DNA of 21,603 nucleotides, taken from positions 1 through 21,603 of the forward strand of contig CALGSZ010000126.1 of the NCBI GenBank assembly GCA_937901745.1. Reading direction: 5' to 3'. Below, in pieces: positions 1-6,431 of this stretch (position 1 is the stretch's first letter; every line of letters begins with the position of its first letter). The position numbers and the translations under genes were made by a program. This DNA comes from an uncultured Chloroflexota bacterium (GTDB taxonomy: Bacteria > Chloroflexota > Chloroflexia > Thermomicrobiales > UBA6265). The notes beneath the pieces were generated by a model. It saw only the letters and a program-made list of their open reading frames with translations, was not told the origin of the DNA and searched no databases.

Positions 1-258
1 AGTTCCACCCTCTGATGAGGAGTTGGAAAGCTGCCAGCCCTCATACTTCTCGCTCTCCCCAATAACCGGCCAGGGGTTGCGATAGGAGAGTCATTGTCGC
101 AGAATGCGCCAGCATTCGGGCAATTTATTGCTCGCATCGGGCAGCCGAAACTCTCGAACCGAGGTCCTGGTCATTCGCTGGGCCAAGCCATGGCGGTCCA
201 TTGGTGCGTCCAATGGTCGCCTGGCAGAGGGCGAGCATGTTCACGAGTGGGGTCGCAG
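1..258. other. Left-edge stretch without a supportable gene
   Basis: No convincing coding region is visible here. A reading frame in phase with the downstream tcmP gene is open from a TTG at 94, but its 55 residues do not resemble the family and look like chance translation. An imperfect hairpin (TTCCA/TGGAA and CCTC/GAGG arms) lies around 3-27 and could be the end of a gene to the left, but it has no T tract. The base composition is lower in GC than most of the window. Confidence 0.4.
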
Positions 259-1116
259 ATGGGTAATCGCGCGTCGCAGGATGTCGAGCTGTACGAAGAG
301 ATTGGGCCGTGGACCGAAGTCAAACTGGATATCATACGGAAATACGCTCATGCATACTCGACGATCCTGAGCGCCCAAGAAAGACCTCCCCTCGCCCATG
401 TGTATGTCGACGCATTCGCGGGTGCCGGTCGATATGTCTCGAGACGATCTGGCGAACTCGTACCAGGCAGCCCTCGAATTGCGCTACTAACGGATCCGCC
501 CTTTCAGGAATACCATTTCATCGATATTGACCAGGTGAAAGTCAGACTGCTTGAGGAAATTGCAGGCAAGCGACCCAACGTCACGGTTTACCACGGAGAC
601 TGCAACAAGATCCTCATCGAACGCGTTCTGCCACGAATTCGGTATGAGGACTATCGCCGCGGTCTTTGCATCCTTGACCCATATGGCCTTCATCTGGAGT
701 GGCGAACGGTTCAAGCTATTGCCAAGATGAGAACTATCGAAGTGTTCCTCAACTTTCCAATCATGGACATGAATCGGAATGCTCTTCGGAAGGATCCAAA
801 CGATGTCGCCCCAGATCAAGCTAGGCGGATGACCACCTTCTGGGGAGACGATTCCTGGCGCTCGTTGTTCTATCAGAAAGAACCCCAATTGGTTCTATGG
901 GGAGATCAGCCAACTCGGAAGACCGTCACAAATGATGATGTTGTAGGTGCATATCTTGAACGACTACGAAAAGTAGCAGGCTTCTCCTACGTTCCCCAAC
1001 CACTTGCTATGCGCAACTCCACAAGTGCCGTTGTGTATTACCTCATCTTCGCTTCTCACAAGGCAGTGGCAGGGGATATAGTAGAACAGATTTTCGCAAA
1101 GTATCGAGAAGGGTAG
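259..1116 (+). CDS. tcmP: Three-Cys-motif partner protein TcmP
   Basis: This 285-residue protein matches the TcmP family, whose members are encoded next to a three-Cys-motif Gp37/Gp68-like protein, exactly as here. The fold resembles an S-adenosylmethionine-dependent methyltransferase: VDAFAGAGRY near residues 51-61 fits the SAM-binding glycine loop, FIDID (89-93) the acidic end of the next strand, YHGDCN (113-118) motif III, and ILDPYG (140-145) a motif IV-like catalytic loop. The N-terminal block, with the W-x-E-V-K-L core followed by IIRKYA, is typical. ATG 259 was chosen because family similarity starts there; GTG 247 and TTG 94 are in frame but add unrelated residues. The partner gene begins 5 bases after the stop, so the two are co-transcribed. 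Substrate and biological role are not established. GC is clearly below the neighbouring caiB, suggesting acquisition by transfer. Confidence 0.85.
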   Translation: MGNRASQDVELYEEIGPWTEVKLDIIRKYAHAYSTILSAQERPPLAHVYVDAFAGAGRYVSRRSGELVPGSPRIALLTDPPFQEYHFIDIDQVKVRLLEEIAGKRPNVTVYHGDCNKILIERVLPRIRYEDYRRGLCILDPYGLHLEWRTVQAIAKMRTIEVFLNFPIMDMNRNALRKDPNDVAPDQARRMTTFWGDDSWRSLFYQKEPQLVLWGDQPTRKTVTNDDVVGAYLERLRKVAGFSYVPQPLAMRNSTSAVVYYLIFASHKAVAGDIVEQIFAKYREG

Positions 1117-1121
1117 CAGAG

Positions 1122-1919
1122 ATGGCCGCCTCGTCATCAATCGAATGGACCGAAGCCACATGGAACCCCTTGACGGGCTGCACGAAAGTCAGTCCCGGTT
1201 GCAAACATTGCTACGCCGAGCGCATGGCCAAGCGATTACAGGCCATGGGTCATCCCAACTATGCCAATGGCTTCAAGCTGACCCTGCATGAACATTTGCT
1301 TGATCTACCGTTGACGTGGAAACGACCGCGCACCATCTTCGTGAACTCCATGAGCGATCTCTTTCACAAGGACGTGCCGGTCGAATTCATTCAGCGAGTC
1401 TTTCAGACCATGGTTCGGGCATCACATCACCGATTTCAGGTGCTTACTAAGAGGCCGGAGCGCGCTTCGGAACTGAGCCCTCTCCTGCCATGGGCCGCGA
1501 ACATTTGGCTCGGGGCAAGTGTCGAAAACGAACGTTACGTCCATCGCATTGATGCGTTACGTGAGACTGGAGCGAAGATCAAATTCCTCTCGCTAGAACC
1601 CCTGTTGGGACCGCTGCCACGGCTCGATCTACGTGGCATCGACTGGGTCATCGTCGGCGGTGAATCAGGGCCTCGCGCCCGCCCTCTGGACCCTGCCTGG
1701 GTTATTGAAATACGCGACCAGTGCCTTGCCGCCGATGTCCCCTTCTTCTTCAAGCAGTGGGGGGGCACAAACAAGAAGAGAACCGGCCGCTTGCTCGAGG
1801 GGCGAACCTGGGATGAAATGCCTAGACAGGCTGCGACTCACCCTGAGCAGGACCACGAGAGATTCGCTTCGAAGCCACTTCCTCTCTTCGAAGAGGCCGA
1901 GCAGCTCGTTGGAGTGTGA
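1122..1919 (+). CDS. Phage Gp37/Gp68-family (DUF5131) three-Cys-motif protein
   Basis: This 265-residue protein has the hallmark blocks of the Gp37/Gp68 (DUF5131) family: EWTEATWNPLTGC then a CX6CX2C cluster (Cys20, Cys27, Cys30) followed by YAERMAKRL, then FVNSMSDLFH, LTKRPER, WLGASVENERY, FLSLEPLLGPL, VIVGGESGPRARP and FFFKQWGG. The three cysteines resemble, with altered spacing, a radical-SAM iron-sulfur site (canonical CX3CX2C), and the alternating strand/helix blocks fit a TIM-like barrel. Cluster binding is inferred. The gene starts at ATG 1122 with a GAGAAGGG purine run about 10 bases upstream, lying inside the end of tcmP. It is the expected partner of TcmP. It ends 9 bases before the convergent CoA-transferase gene. 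Family members occur in phages and in mobile accessory regions, but the reaction is unknown. Confidence 0.87.
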   Translation: MAASSSIEWTEATWNPLTGCTKVSPGCKHCYAERMAKRLQAMGHPNYANGFKLTLHEHLLDLPLTWKRPRTIFVNSMSDLFHKDVPVEFIQRVFQTMVRASHHRFQVLTKRPERASELSPLLPWAANIWLGASVENERYVHRIDALRETGAKIKFLSLEPLLGPLPRLDLRGIDWVIVGGESGPRARPLDPAWVIEIRDQCLAADVPFFFKQWGGTNKKRTGRLLEGRTWDEMPRQAATHPEQDHERFASKPLPLFEEAEQLVGV

Positions 1920-1928
1920 TCCCTTTCT

Positions 1929-3176
1929 CTACCCTCGACCGGCCGCCGCGCCAGAGGAGAGAAGCTCGGCGATCTCTTCCGGCGAATACCCCGCCTCCGC
2001 TAGGATCTCTTCCGTGTGTTGGCCGAGCAGCGGAGGTGGCAGGCGAACCTCGATCTCGCCCTCCGAGAAGGCGTACGGGAAGCCGGTCAGGCTGATGCAG
2101 CCGAGCGTCGGGTGAGCGACCTCGCGCTGCAATCGCAAGTGCTGCACCTGCGGATCGGCGAAGACCTGCGCGATGTCATTGATCGGCCCGCACGGCACCC
2201 CGTGCGCATCGAGCCGCGCAACCACCTCCGCCGTCGGAAGCTCGGAAAGGCGCCGCGTCATGATCTCGTAGAGCGCCGGTTTGTTCGTAATCCGCCCGGC
2301 ATTGGTGGCAAATCTCGGATCGTCGACGTACTCCTCGAGGTCCATGGCCGCGCAGAACCGCCGCCAGAGCCCATCGTTGCCGACCGCGATGTTGACGTAC
2401 CCATCGGCCGTCGCGAAGGTGTCATAGGGAGCAACGATCGGATGGGCATTGCCCAGCGGGCGCGGCACCTGGCCGGTCGCGAAGTAGGTGCCGGCTTGGT
2501 AGGTCAAGAGCGCCACCTGCCCTCCGAGCATCGAGACGTCAACGTATTGGCCCTCGCCGGTCTGCTCCCGCCGGTAGAGCGCCGCGACGATGGCATATGC
2601 CGCGAACATCCCGGCGCCGATATCAGCGATCGGCACGCCGAGCCGCGTCGGCGGCCCACCATCCGGCCCGGTGACGCTCATCATCCCGCTCATGCCCTGG
2701 ACAATCAGGTCATAGGCGGTGCGGCCGCTGCCCGGCCCGGTCTGCCCGAACCCGGAGATGGAGGCGTAGATCAGCCGCGGATAGCGCCCCCGCACCTCAT
2801 CCGGCCCGAATCCGAGGCGAGCGGCGGTGCCGGGGGAGAAATTCTCGATGAAGACATCGGCGTCGGCGATTAGGCGCCAGAGCGCGTCCCGGCCCCCCTC
2901 GGTCTTGAGGTTCAGCGCAATCGAGCGCTTGTTACGATTGACCGAGAGGAAGTAGACCGACTCGCCGTCGAGGAACGGCGGTCCCCAGGCACGGGTATCA
3001 TCGCCGCGACCGGGCATCTCGACCTTGATGACGTCGGCGCCCAAGTCGCCAAGCATCATCGTCGCGTATGGCCCGGTCATGACCCGCGTCAAATCGACGA
3101 CGCGCACTCCGGACAAAGGCAACCGGACATCGCGCGCCGTCTGCCGATCCTCCATCCCGCACGCTCCCTCTGCCAT
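1929..3176 (-). CDS. CaiB/BaiF-family (class III) CoA-transferase
   Basis: This 415-residue cytoplasmic enzyme should move CoA between an acyl-CoA donor and a carboxylic acid acceptor. The family signature is seen throughout: LSGVRVVDLTRVMTGPYATM near residues 21-40, DLGADVIKVE (44-53), VNRNKRSIALNLK (79-91), FIENFSPG (109-116), and SGFGQTGP then AYDLIVQGMSG, where Asp156 is the expected catalytic aspartate that forms the acyl-enzyme anhydride. The C-terminal HGVPCGPIN and DPQV blocks are also typical. Length is normal for the family. Start: ATG 3176 has GGAG five bases upstream; ATG 3155 is an alternative. It is divergent from the MerR gene with an 81-base gap that holds a -10-like TAGAAT on this strand (3208-3203) but no good -35, which would suit activator-dependent transcription. 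The acid substrate cannot be told from sequence. Confidence 0.9.
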   Translation of the reverse strand: MAEGACGMEDRQTARDVRLPLSGVRVVDLTRVMTGPYATMMLGDLGADVIKVEMPGRGDDTRAWGPPFLDGESVYFLSVNRNKRSIALNLKTEGGRDALWRLIADADVFIENFSPGTAARLGFGPDEVRGRYPRLIYASISGFGQTGPGSGRTAYDLIVQGMSGMMSVTGPDGGPPTRLGVPIADIGAGMFAAYAIVAALYRREQTGEGQYVDVSMLGGQVALLTYQAGTYFATGQVPRPLGNAHPIVAPYDTFATADGYVNIAVGNDGLWRRFCAAMDLEEYVDDPRFATNAGRITNKPALYEIMTRRLSELPTAEVVARLDAHGVPCGPINDIAQVFADPQVQHLRLQREVAHPTLGCISLTGFPYAFSEGEIEVRLPPPLLGQHTEEILAEAGYSPEEIAELLSSGAAAGRG

Positions 3177-3222
3177 TCAATCTCCGCGCAGCACGACGCG
3201 AGATTCTATCACCGACGACATC

Positions 3223-3258
3223 TTGACAGTATTACGTTGTACTGTTACGATGCAGCCA
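3223..3258 (+). promoter_or_regulatory. Sigma-70-type promoter of merR, predicted leaderless transcript
   Basis: TTGACA (3223-3228, full match to the -35 consensus) is followed by exactly 17 bases and TACGAT (3246-3251, 4 of 6 with TATAAT). The predicted transcription start, six or seven bases further, falls on the A of ATG 3258, so the mRNA would be leaderless; no Shine-Dalgarno sequence is present. Within the spacer and -10 element, TTACGTTG and TTACGATG form a direct repeat at 13-base spacing (3232 and 3245), a possible regulator-binding site. Confidence 0.65.
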
Positions 3259-3905
3259 TGGACGAGAGATCGCTCGCGAAGGAATACACGGGCCGGCGTT
3301 ACAGCCTTGGGGAGCTGACCGAGGCGGCGGGCGTTTCCGTCCGAACGGTCCGCTACTACATCGCGGAAGGGCTGCTGCCCCCGGCCGTGACGGCTGGCGC
3401 CCGGTCCTTCTACACGCAGGCGCATCTCGATCGTCTGCGCCTGATCGGCTTGCTCAAAGAGGCGTATCTGCCGCTCAAGGAGATTCGCCGCCGCCTCGCC
3501 GGCCTGGACGACGCCGAGGTGCGCCGCCTCCTCGCCGAGACAGCGGCCGAGCAGCGAGTAGCGGCCAGGGAGATCCCGAGCGACAGCGCGGCGGACTACA
3601 TCGCTCGCATTCGCTCTCGCGCGCTCGGCAAGCCCCGTCCGGCGGCTCCCCCGGCGGCGCCGCGCGCGCACGCCTGGTCGCTCAGCGAATCCGCCGAGGT
3701 ACCGGAGGTACTGCCATCGCTCGCCGCGCCCCCGTCTTCGATGGGCAGCCTCGACCTCGACCTGGATCAGGAGGAGTCAGGCTCAACGTGGCGCCGAGTG
3801 CCGCTGAGTGACGACGCCGAGCTTCTAATCCGCGAGGACGCCTATCAGCGGCGGCGCGACCAGGTGGATTGGCTGATCCGCTGGGCGCGGAAGGTTTTCG
3901 ACTGA
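3258..3905 (+). CDS. MerR-family transcriptional regulator with extended C-terminus
   Basis: The 215-residue protein begins with a MerR-type winged helix-turn-helix: YSLGELTEAAGVSVRTVRYY (15-34) then EGLLPP, followed by the wing GARSFYTQAHLDRLRLI (47-63) and the second helical pair LPLKEIRRRL (71-80). There are no C-terminal cysteines, so a metal sensor is unlikely. After a Pro/Ala-rich linker comes an acidic stretch and a conserved-looking tail (W-R-R-V-P-L-S-D-D-A-E-L, then a basic/aromatic helix QVDWLIRWARKVF), which probably forms the effector or partner module. ATG 3258 is chosen over the upstream TAC-rich start at 3237 because the promoter -10 element lies between them. The vWA gene follows after 108 bases on the same strand and is probably in the same operon. 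The divergent CoA-transferase may also be a target. Confidence 0.82.
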   Translation: MDERSLAKEYTGRRYSLGELTEAAGVSVRTVRYYIAEGLLPPAVTAGARSFYTQAHLDRLRLIGLLKEAYLPLKEIRRRLAGLDDAEVRRLLAETAAEQRVAAREIPSDSAADYIARIRSRALGKPRPAAPPAAPRAHAWSLSESAEVPEVLPSLAAPPSSMGSLDLDLDQEESGSTWRRVPLSDDAELLIREDAYQRRRDQVDWLIRWARKVFD

Positions 3906-4013
3906 CGAGAGGAGCCCACGCCACCAGCACGATCCGATACGAGGCGACGGACCGGGCATCCGTTAGAGGCATTTCGTCGCGGTCACAGCACAGCAACAGG
4001 CAGGAGGAACAAC

Positions 4014-5309
4014 ATGACAACCAATGGCTCACACGCCCCGCTCTCGATCAGCGCGACCTGGAATCGTCCGCTCGTCGCCGCGACCGGCGGAGAGGCGACG
4101 CTCCTCATCCGCATTTCCGCGCCAGCGCGGAGCGACGACCAATCCGCCCACCGCGCCCCGATCGATGTCGCGTTCGTCCTCGACCGCTCCGGCTCAATGG
4201 CCGGCGAGAAGCTCTCCCTCGTCAAGGAGGCCGTCTCCGTCGCGCTCGGTCATCTGCACGATGAGGACCGTGCCGCGCTCGTCGTCTACGACCACGAGGT
4301 GGAGACGCTGCAAACGCTCGCCTCGGCAACGCCTCGCGTCAAGACGACGATGCGGCTGGCCCTCCAGGGCGTGGATCGCGGGGGCTCCACGAACCTTTCC
4401 GGCGGCTGGCTGACCGGCTGCGAGGAGCTGACGCGCGGCATGGGCGACGGCGACGACCGTGTCCGCATTCGCCGCGCGCTCCTGCTGACGGACGGCCTCG
4501 CCAACGTCGGCATCACCGACACTGCCGAGCTGACGCGGCATGCCCACGAGCTACGCCGGCGCGGCATCGCGACGACGACGCTCGGTGTCGGCCTCGACTT
4601 CGACGAGGACCTCCTCGCCGGCATGGCCGAGGCCGGCGGCGGAAATTTCCAGTTCATCGCGCACCCGGGGGAGCTGCGCGCCTTCTTCACGCGGGAACTC
4701 GGCGAGCTGCTGACGGTCATCGCCACCGACTTCACCGTCTCGCTGACACTGCCGGCCGGAGTCCGCGCGCGGCTGATCAGTGCCTTCCCGAGCGAGCAGC
4801 GGCGCAACCAGATCGATGTGTCGCTGCGCGACCTCTCGGCGAGCGAGACGCTCTGCCTCGTCTTCTCCGTCACCTCAGAGGCTGGAGAGCCAGGGACAGC
4901 TCGCCTCGCGACGCTTCGCGCCAGCTGGGCCGATCCATCGGCGGACACACGCCGAGCTCAGGACCTGACGCTGCCACCGCTGGTCCTCGCCGATGCTGAG
5001 TCGGTCGCGGCGACGCCAGAGGATCCGGAGGTCGCCGAGGAAGCCGCGATTCAGCGCGCCGCCGCCGAGCGCCGTAAAGCGATGCGCCTCGACCGCCAAG
5101 GCCGCTCCCGGGAAGCCAAGATGTACCTGCAGCGGTCGGCGGCGTACCTGGCGGCCGCGCCTCAGTCGGCCCGCGTCGCTGAAGAGTTCTCGATGTCAGC
5201 CGCGCTCGCCGACATGGATGCAGACGAGGGCTATGGCGAGGACGTCCGCAAGCAGGTAACGTTCGCGGCCATGCGCCGCCTGCGCGGCAAGGACGCCGGC
5301 ACTCGCTGA
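4014..5309 (+). CDS. von Willebrand factor A (vWA) domain protein
   Basis: A 431-residue protein with a complete metal-ion-dependent adhesion site: DRSGS at 57-61 (Asp57, Ser59, Ser61), Thr126 in GGSTNLSGG, and Asp160 in LLTDG. The vWA fold spans about 48-215. It is followed by a beta-rich domain (about 230-330, ending in the LTLPPLVL segment) and a charged alpha-helical tail with AERRKAMRLDRQGRSREA and EEFSMSAALADMD. No signal peptide or membrane segment is seen, so a cytoplasmic location is expected. A strong ribosome site, AGGAGG, sits eight bases before ATG 4014. Such proteins usually bind partner proteins through the divalent metal. Its upstream neighbour is the MerR regulator, which may be its partner or control its synthesis. 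The biological role is unknown. A strong hairpin lies about 100 bases after the stop. Confidence 0.85.
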   Translation: MTTNGSHAPLSISATWNRPLVAATGGEATLLIRISAPARSDDQSAHRAPIDVAFVLDRSGSMAGEKLSLVKEAVSVALGHLHDEDRAALVVYDHEVETLQTLASATPRVKTTMRLALQGVDRGGSTNLSGGWLTGCEELTRGMGDGDDRVRIRRALLLTDGLANVGITDTAELTRHAHELRRRGIATTTLGVGLDFDEDLLAGMAEAGGGNFQFIAHPGELRAFFTRELGELLTVIATDFTVSLTLPAGVRARLISAFPSEQRRNQIDVSLRDLSASETLCLVFSVTSEAGEPGTARLATLRASWADPSADTRRAQDLTLPPLVLADAESVAATPEDPEVAEEAAIQRAAAERRKAMRLDRQGRSREAKMYLQRSAAYLAAAPQSARVAEEFSMSAALADMDADEGYGEDVRKQVTFAAMRRLRGKDAGTR

Positions 5310-5404
5310 GCCTGATTCGCTCGATCCGGCGAGCTGCGGGAACGAGGCGGCGCTCGAGAATGCCCGCGATCCCCACAACGTGAAGAGAACGGGATCAATG
5401 ACCT

Positions 5405-5437
5405 GGCGAGCGCGGTGGGAGTTCCATCGCGCTCGCT
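5405..5437 (+). terminator. Strong hairpin downstream of the vWA gene
   Basis: GCGAGCGCG (5406-5414) pairs perfectly with CGCGCTCGC (5428-5436). Inside the 13-base loop, TGG and CCA can add three more pairs after a single mismatch. No T run follows, so it is either a factor-dependent terminator, an mRNA end-stabilising structure, or a protein site. It is the only strong structure between the vWA stop and the gntR promoter. Confidence 0.45.
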
Positions 5438-5489
5438 GCCTGTTCGGCGACATACCGGCGCACAGATCACGGACTCGCGAACGCACCTC

Positions 5490-5518
5490 TTGACTGAGGC
5501 GCCAGACCGCACTAGGAT
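5490..5518 (+). promoter_or_regulatory. Promoter of gntR-type regulator
   Basis: TTGACT (5490-5495, 5 of 6 with the -35 consensus), a 17-base spacer, and TAGGAT (5513-5518, 4 of 6 with the -10 consensus). The predicted start is near 5525, giving a short leader of about 36 bases before GTG 5561. Confidence 0.55.
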
Positions 5519-5537
5519 TGGCCTAGTTGTCAGACCA
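5512..5537 (+). promoter_or_regulatory. Putative operator sites of the GntR/FCD regulator
   Basis: Two adjacent symmetrical elements overlap the -10 box and the predicted transcription start. CTAGG-ATTGG-CCTAG (5512-5526) is a perfect five-base inverted repeat. TTGTCAGACCA (5527-5537) fits the TNGTNNNACNA pattern known for FadR/LldR/PdhR-type FCD regulators. Position and pattern suggest autorepression by the protein encoded just downstream; binding is inferred. Confidence 0.5.
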
Positions 5538-5560
5538 TCTGATTACTTTGGCGGTTCGCT

Positions 5561-6280
5561 GTGCGCTTCGAATCCGTCACGATCGTCCGGTCCTATGAGC
5601 AGGTCGTCCGGCAAATCGTCGACCGCATCCGTAGCGGCGCGCTTCATCCCGGACAAAAACTGCCCACCGAGCGCGAGCTGAGCGAATCGTTCGGCGTCAG
5701 CCGGGCGGTCGTGCGCGAGGCGATCAAGGTGCTGACCTCGCTCGGTATGGTCGAGTCGCGCCAGGGCAGCGGCACCTATGTCGCCGCCAATCCCATCCCC
5801 TCGATCACCCGAGCCCTCACCCTCTCCGCGACCGCGGAAGAGGACCCCGTGCTCCATCTCTTCGAGGTGCGCGAGCCGCTCGAGATCATGGCGGCACGCC
5901 TTGCCGCCCGTCGGCGAAGCGACGCACAGGTCGACATCATCCGCCAGCATGCCGACGCGACCGCGGCAGCCGCCGCCGCGGACGACGTGGCGGCCTTTAG
6001 CAAGACAGATCACGCCTTCCACCGCGCGGTGGCCGAGGCAGCCGGCAATCCCTATCTGGTCGTCATCAACAGTGCTGTTCGTGAGCTGCTGAGCGATACG
6101 GTGGCCTTGATCGTCCAGATCGCTGGCTCGATGGCCGTTGCCGCCGAGCAACACGCGCGCATCGTGGACGCGATCGCCAGGTGCGAGCCCGAGGAGGCCG
6201 CCCAGGCGATGGCGGATCACGTGCGCTATTCGGAGAACGCGGCGCGGGAGCTTCTGTCTCGCCCGCCAGCCGAACGGTAA
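5561..6280 (+). CDS. GntR-family transcriptional regulator, FadR/FCD subfamily
   Basis: A 239-residue regulator. The N-terminal winged helix is clear: YEQVVRQIVDRIRSGAL (12-28), GQKLPTERELSESFGVSRAV (31-50), VREAIKVLTSLGMVESRQGSGTYV. The C-terminal helical FCD domain (about 95-230) shows the expected metal or ligand site: Asp150 and His154 in the D-H-A-F-H-R segment, His198 in EQHARIVDAI, and His220 in MADHVRYSE. FCD regulators usually respond to small carboxylates or sugar acids, which fits the transporter and enolase-superfamily enzyme encoded next. The start is GTG 5561, right after the promoter and operator sites; no strong Shine-Dalgarno sequence is visible. The next gene lies 151 bases downstream, a gap that includes a small TCTCCG/CGGAGA hairpin at 6300-6318. 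Confidence 0.9.
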   Translation: MRFESVTIVRSYEQVVRQIVDRIRSGALHPGQKLPTERELSESFGVSRAVVREAIKVLTSLGMVESRQGSGTYVAANPIPSITRALTLSATAEEDPVLHLFEVREPLEIMAARLAARRRSDAQVDIIRQHADATAAAAAADDVAAFSKTDHAFHRAVAEAAGNPYLVVINSAVRELLSDTVALIVQIAGSMAVAAEQHARIVDAIARCEPEEAAQAMADHVRYSENAARELLSRPPAER

Positions 6281-6431
6281 CGGCCGTCATCCGATGCGTT
6301 CTCCGGATATGGCGGAGAGCGCCTCATACCCCGCGCCACGTCAGGCGGCAGCGGGTCATCTCAAAGGGGGGTGTAACGCCGGAGCGAAGGTCTCAGGCGA
6401 ACGATCGCACCGAGAAGAGAGGAGAGGTGAC

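Noticed and set aside
94..258. Longer N-terminus of TcmP from a TTG
   Set aside because: The 55 extra residues have no family resemblance; ATG 259 fits the known start region.
2016..2873. Plus-strand frame opposite the CoA-transferase
   Set aside because: Arg/Glu/His-rich composition without motifs; the opposite strand has clear family blocks.
6138..6431. Longer N-terminus of the solute-binding protein
   Set aside because: It overlaps the gntR gene and would bury the clear twin-arginine signal; ATG 6432 has a strong ribosome site.
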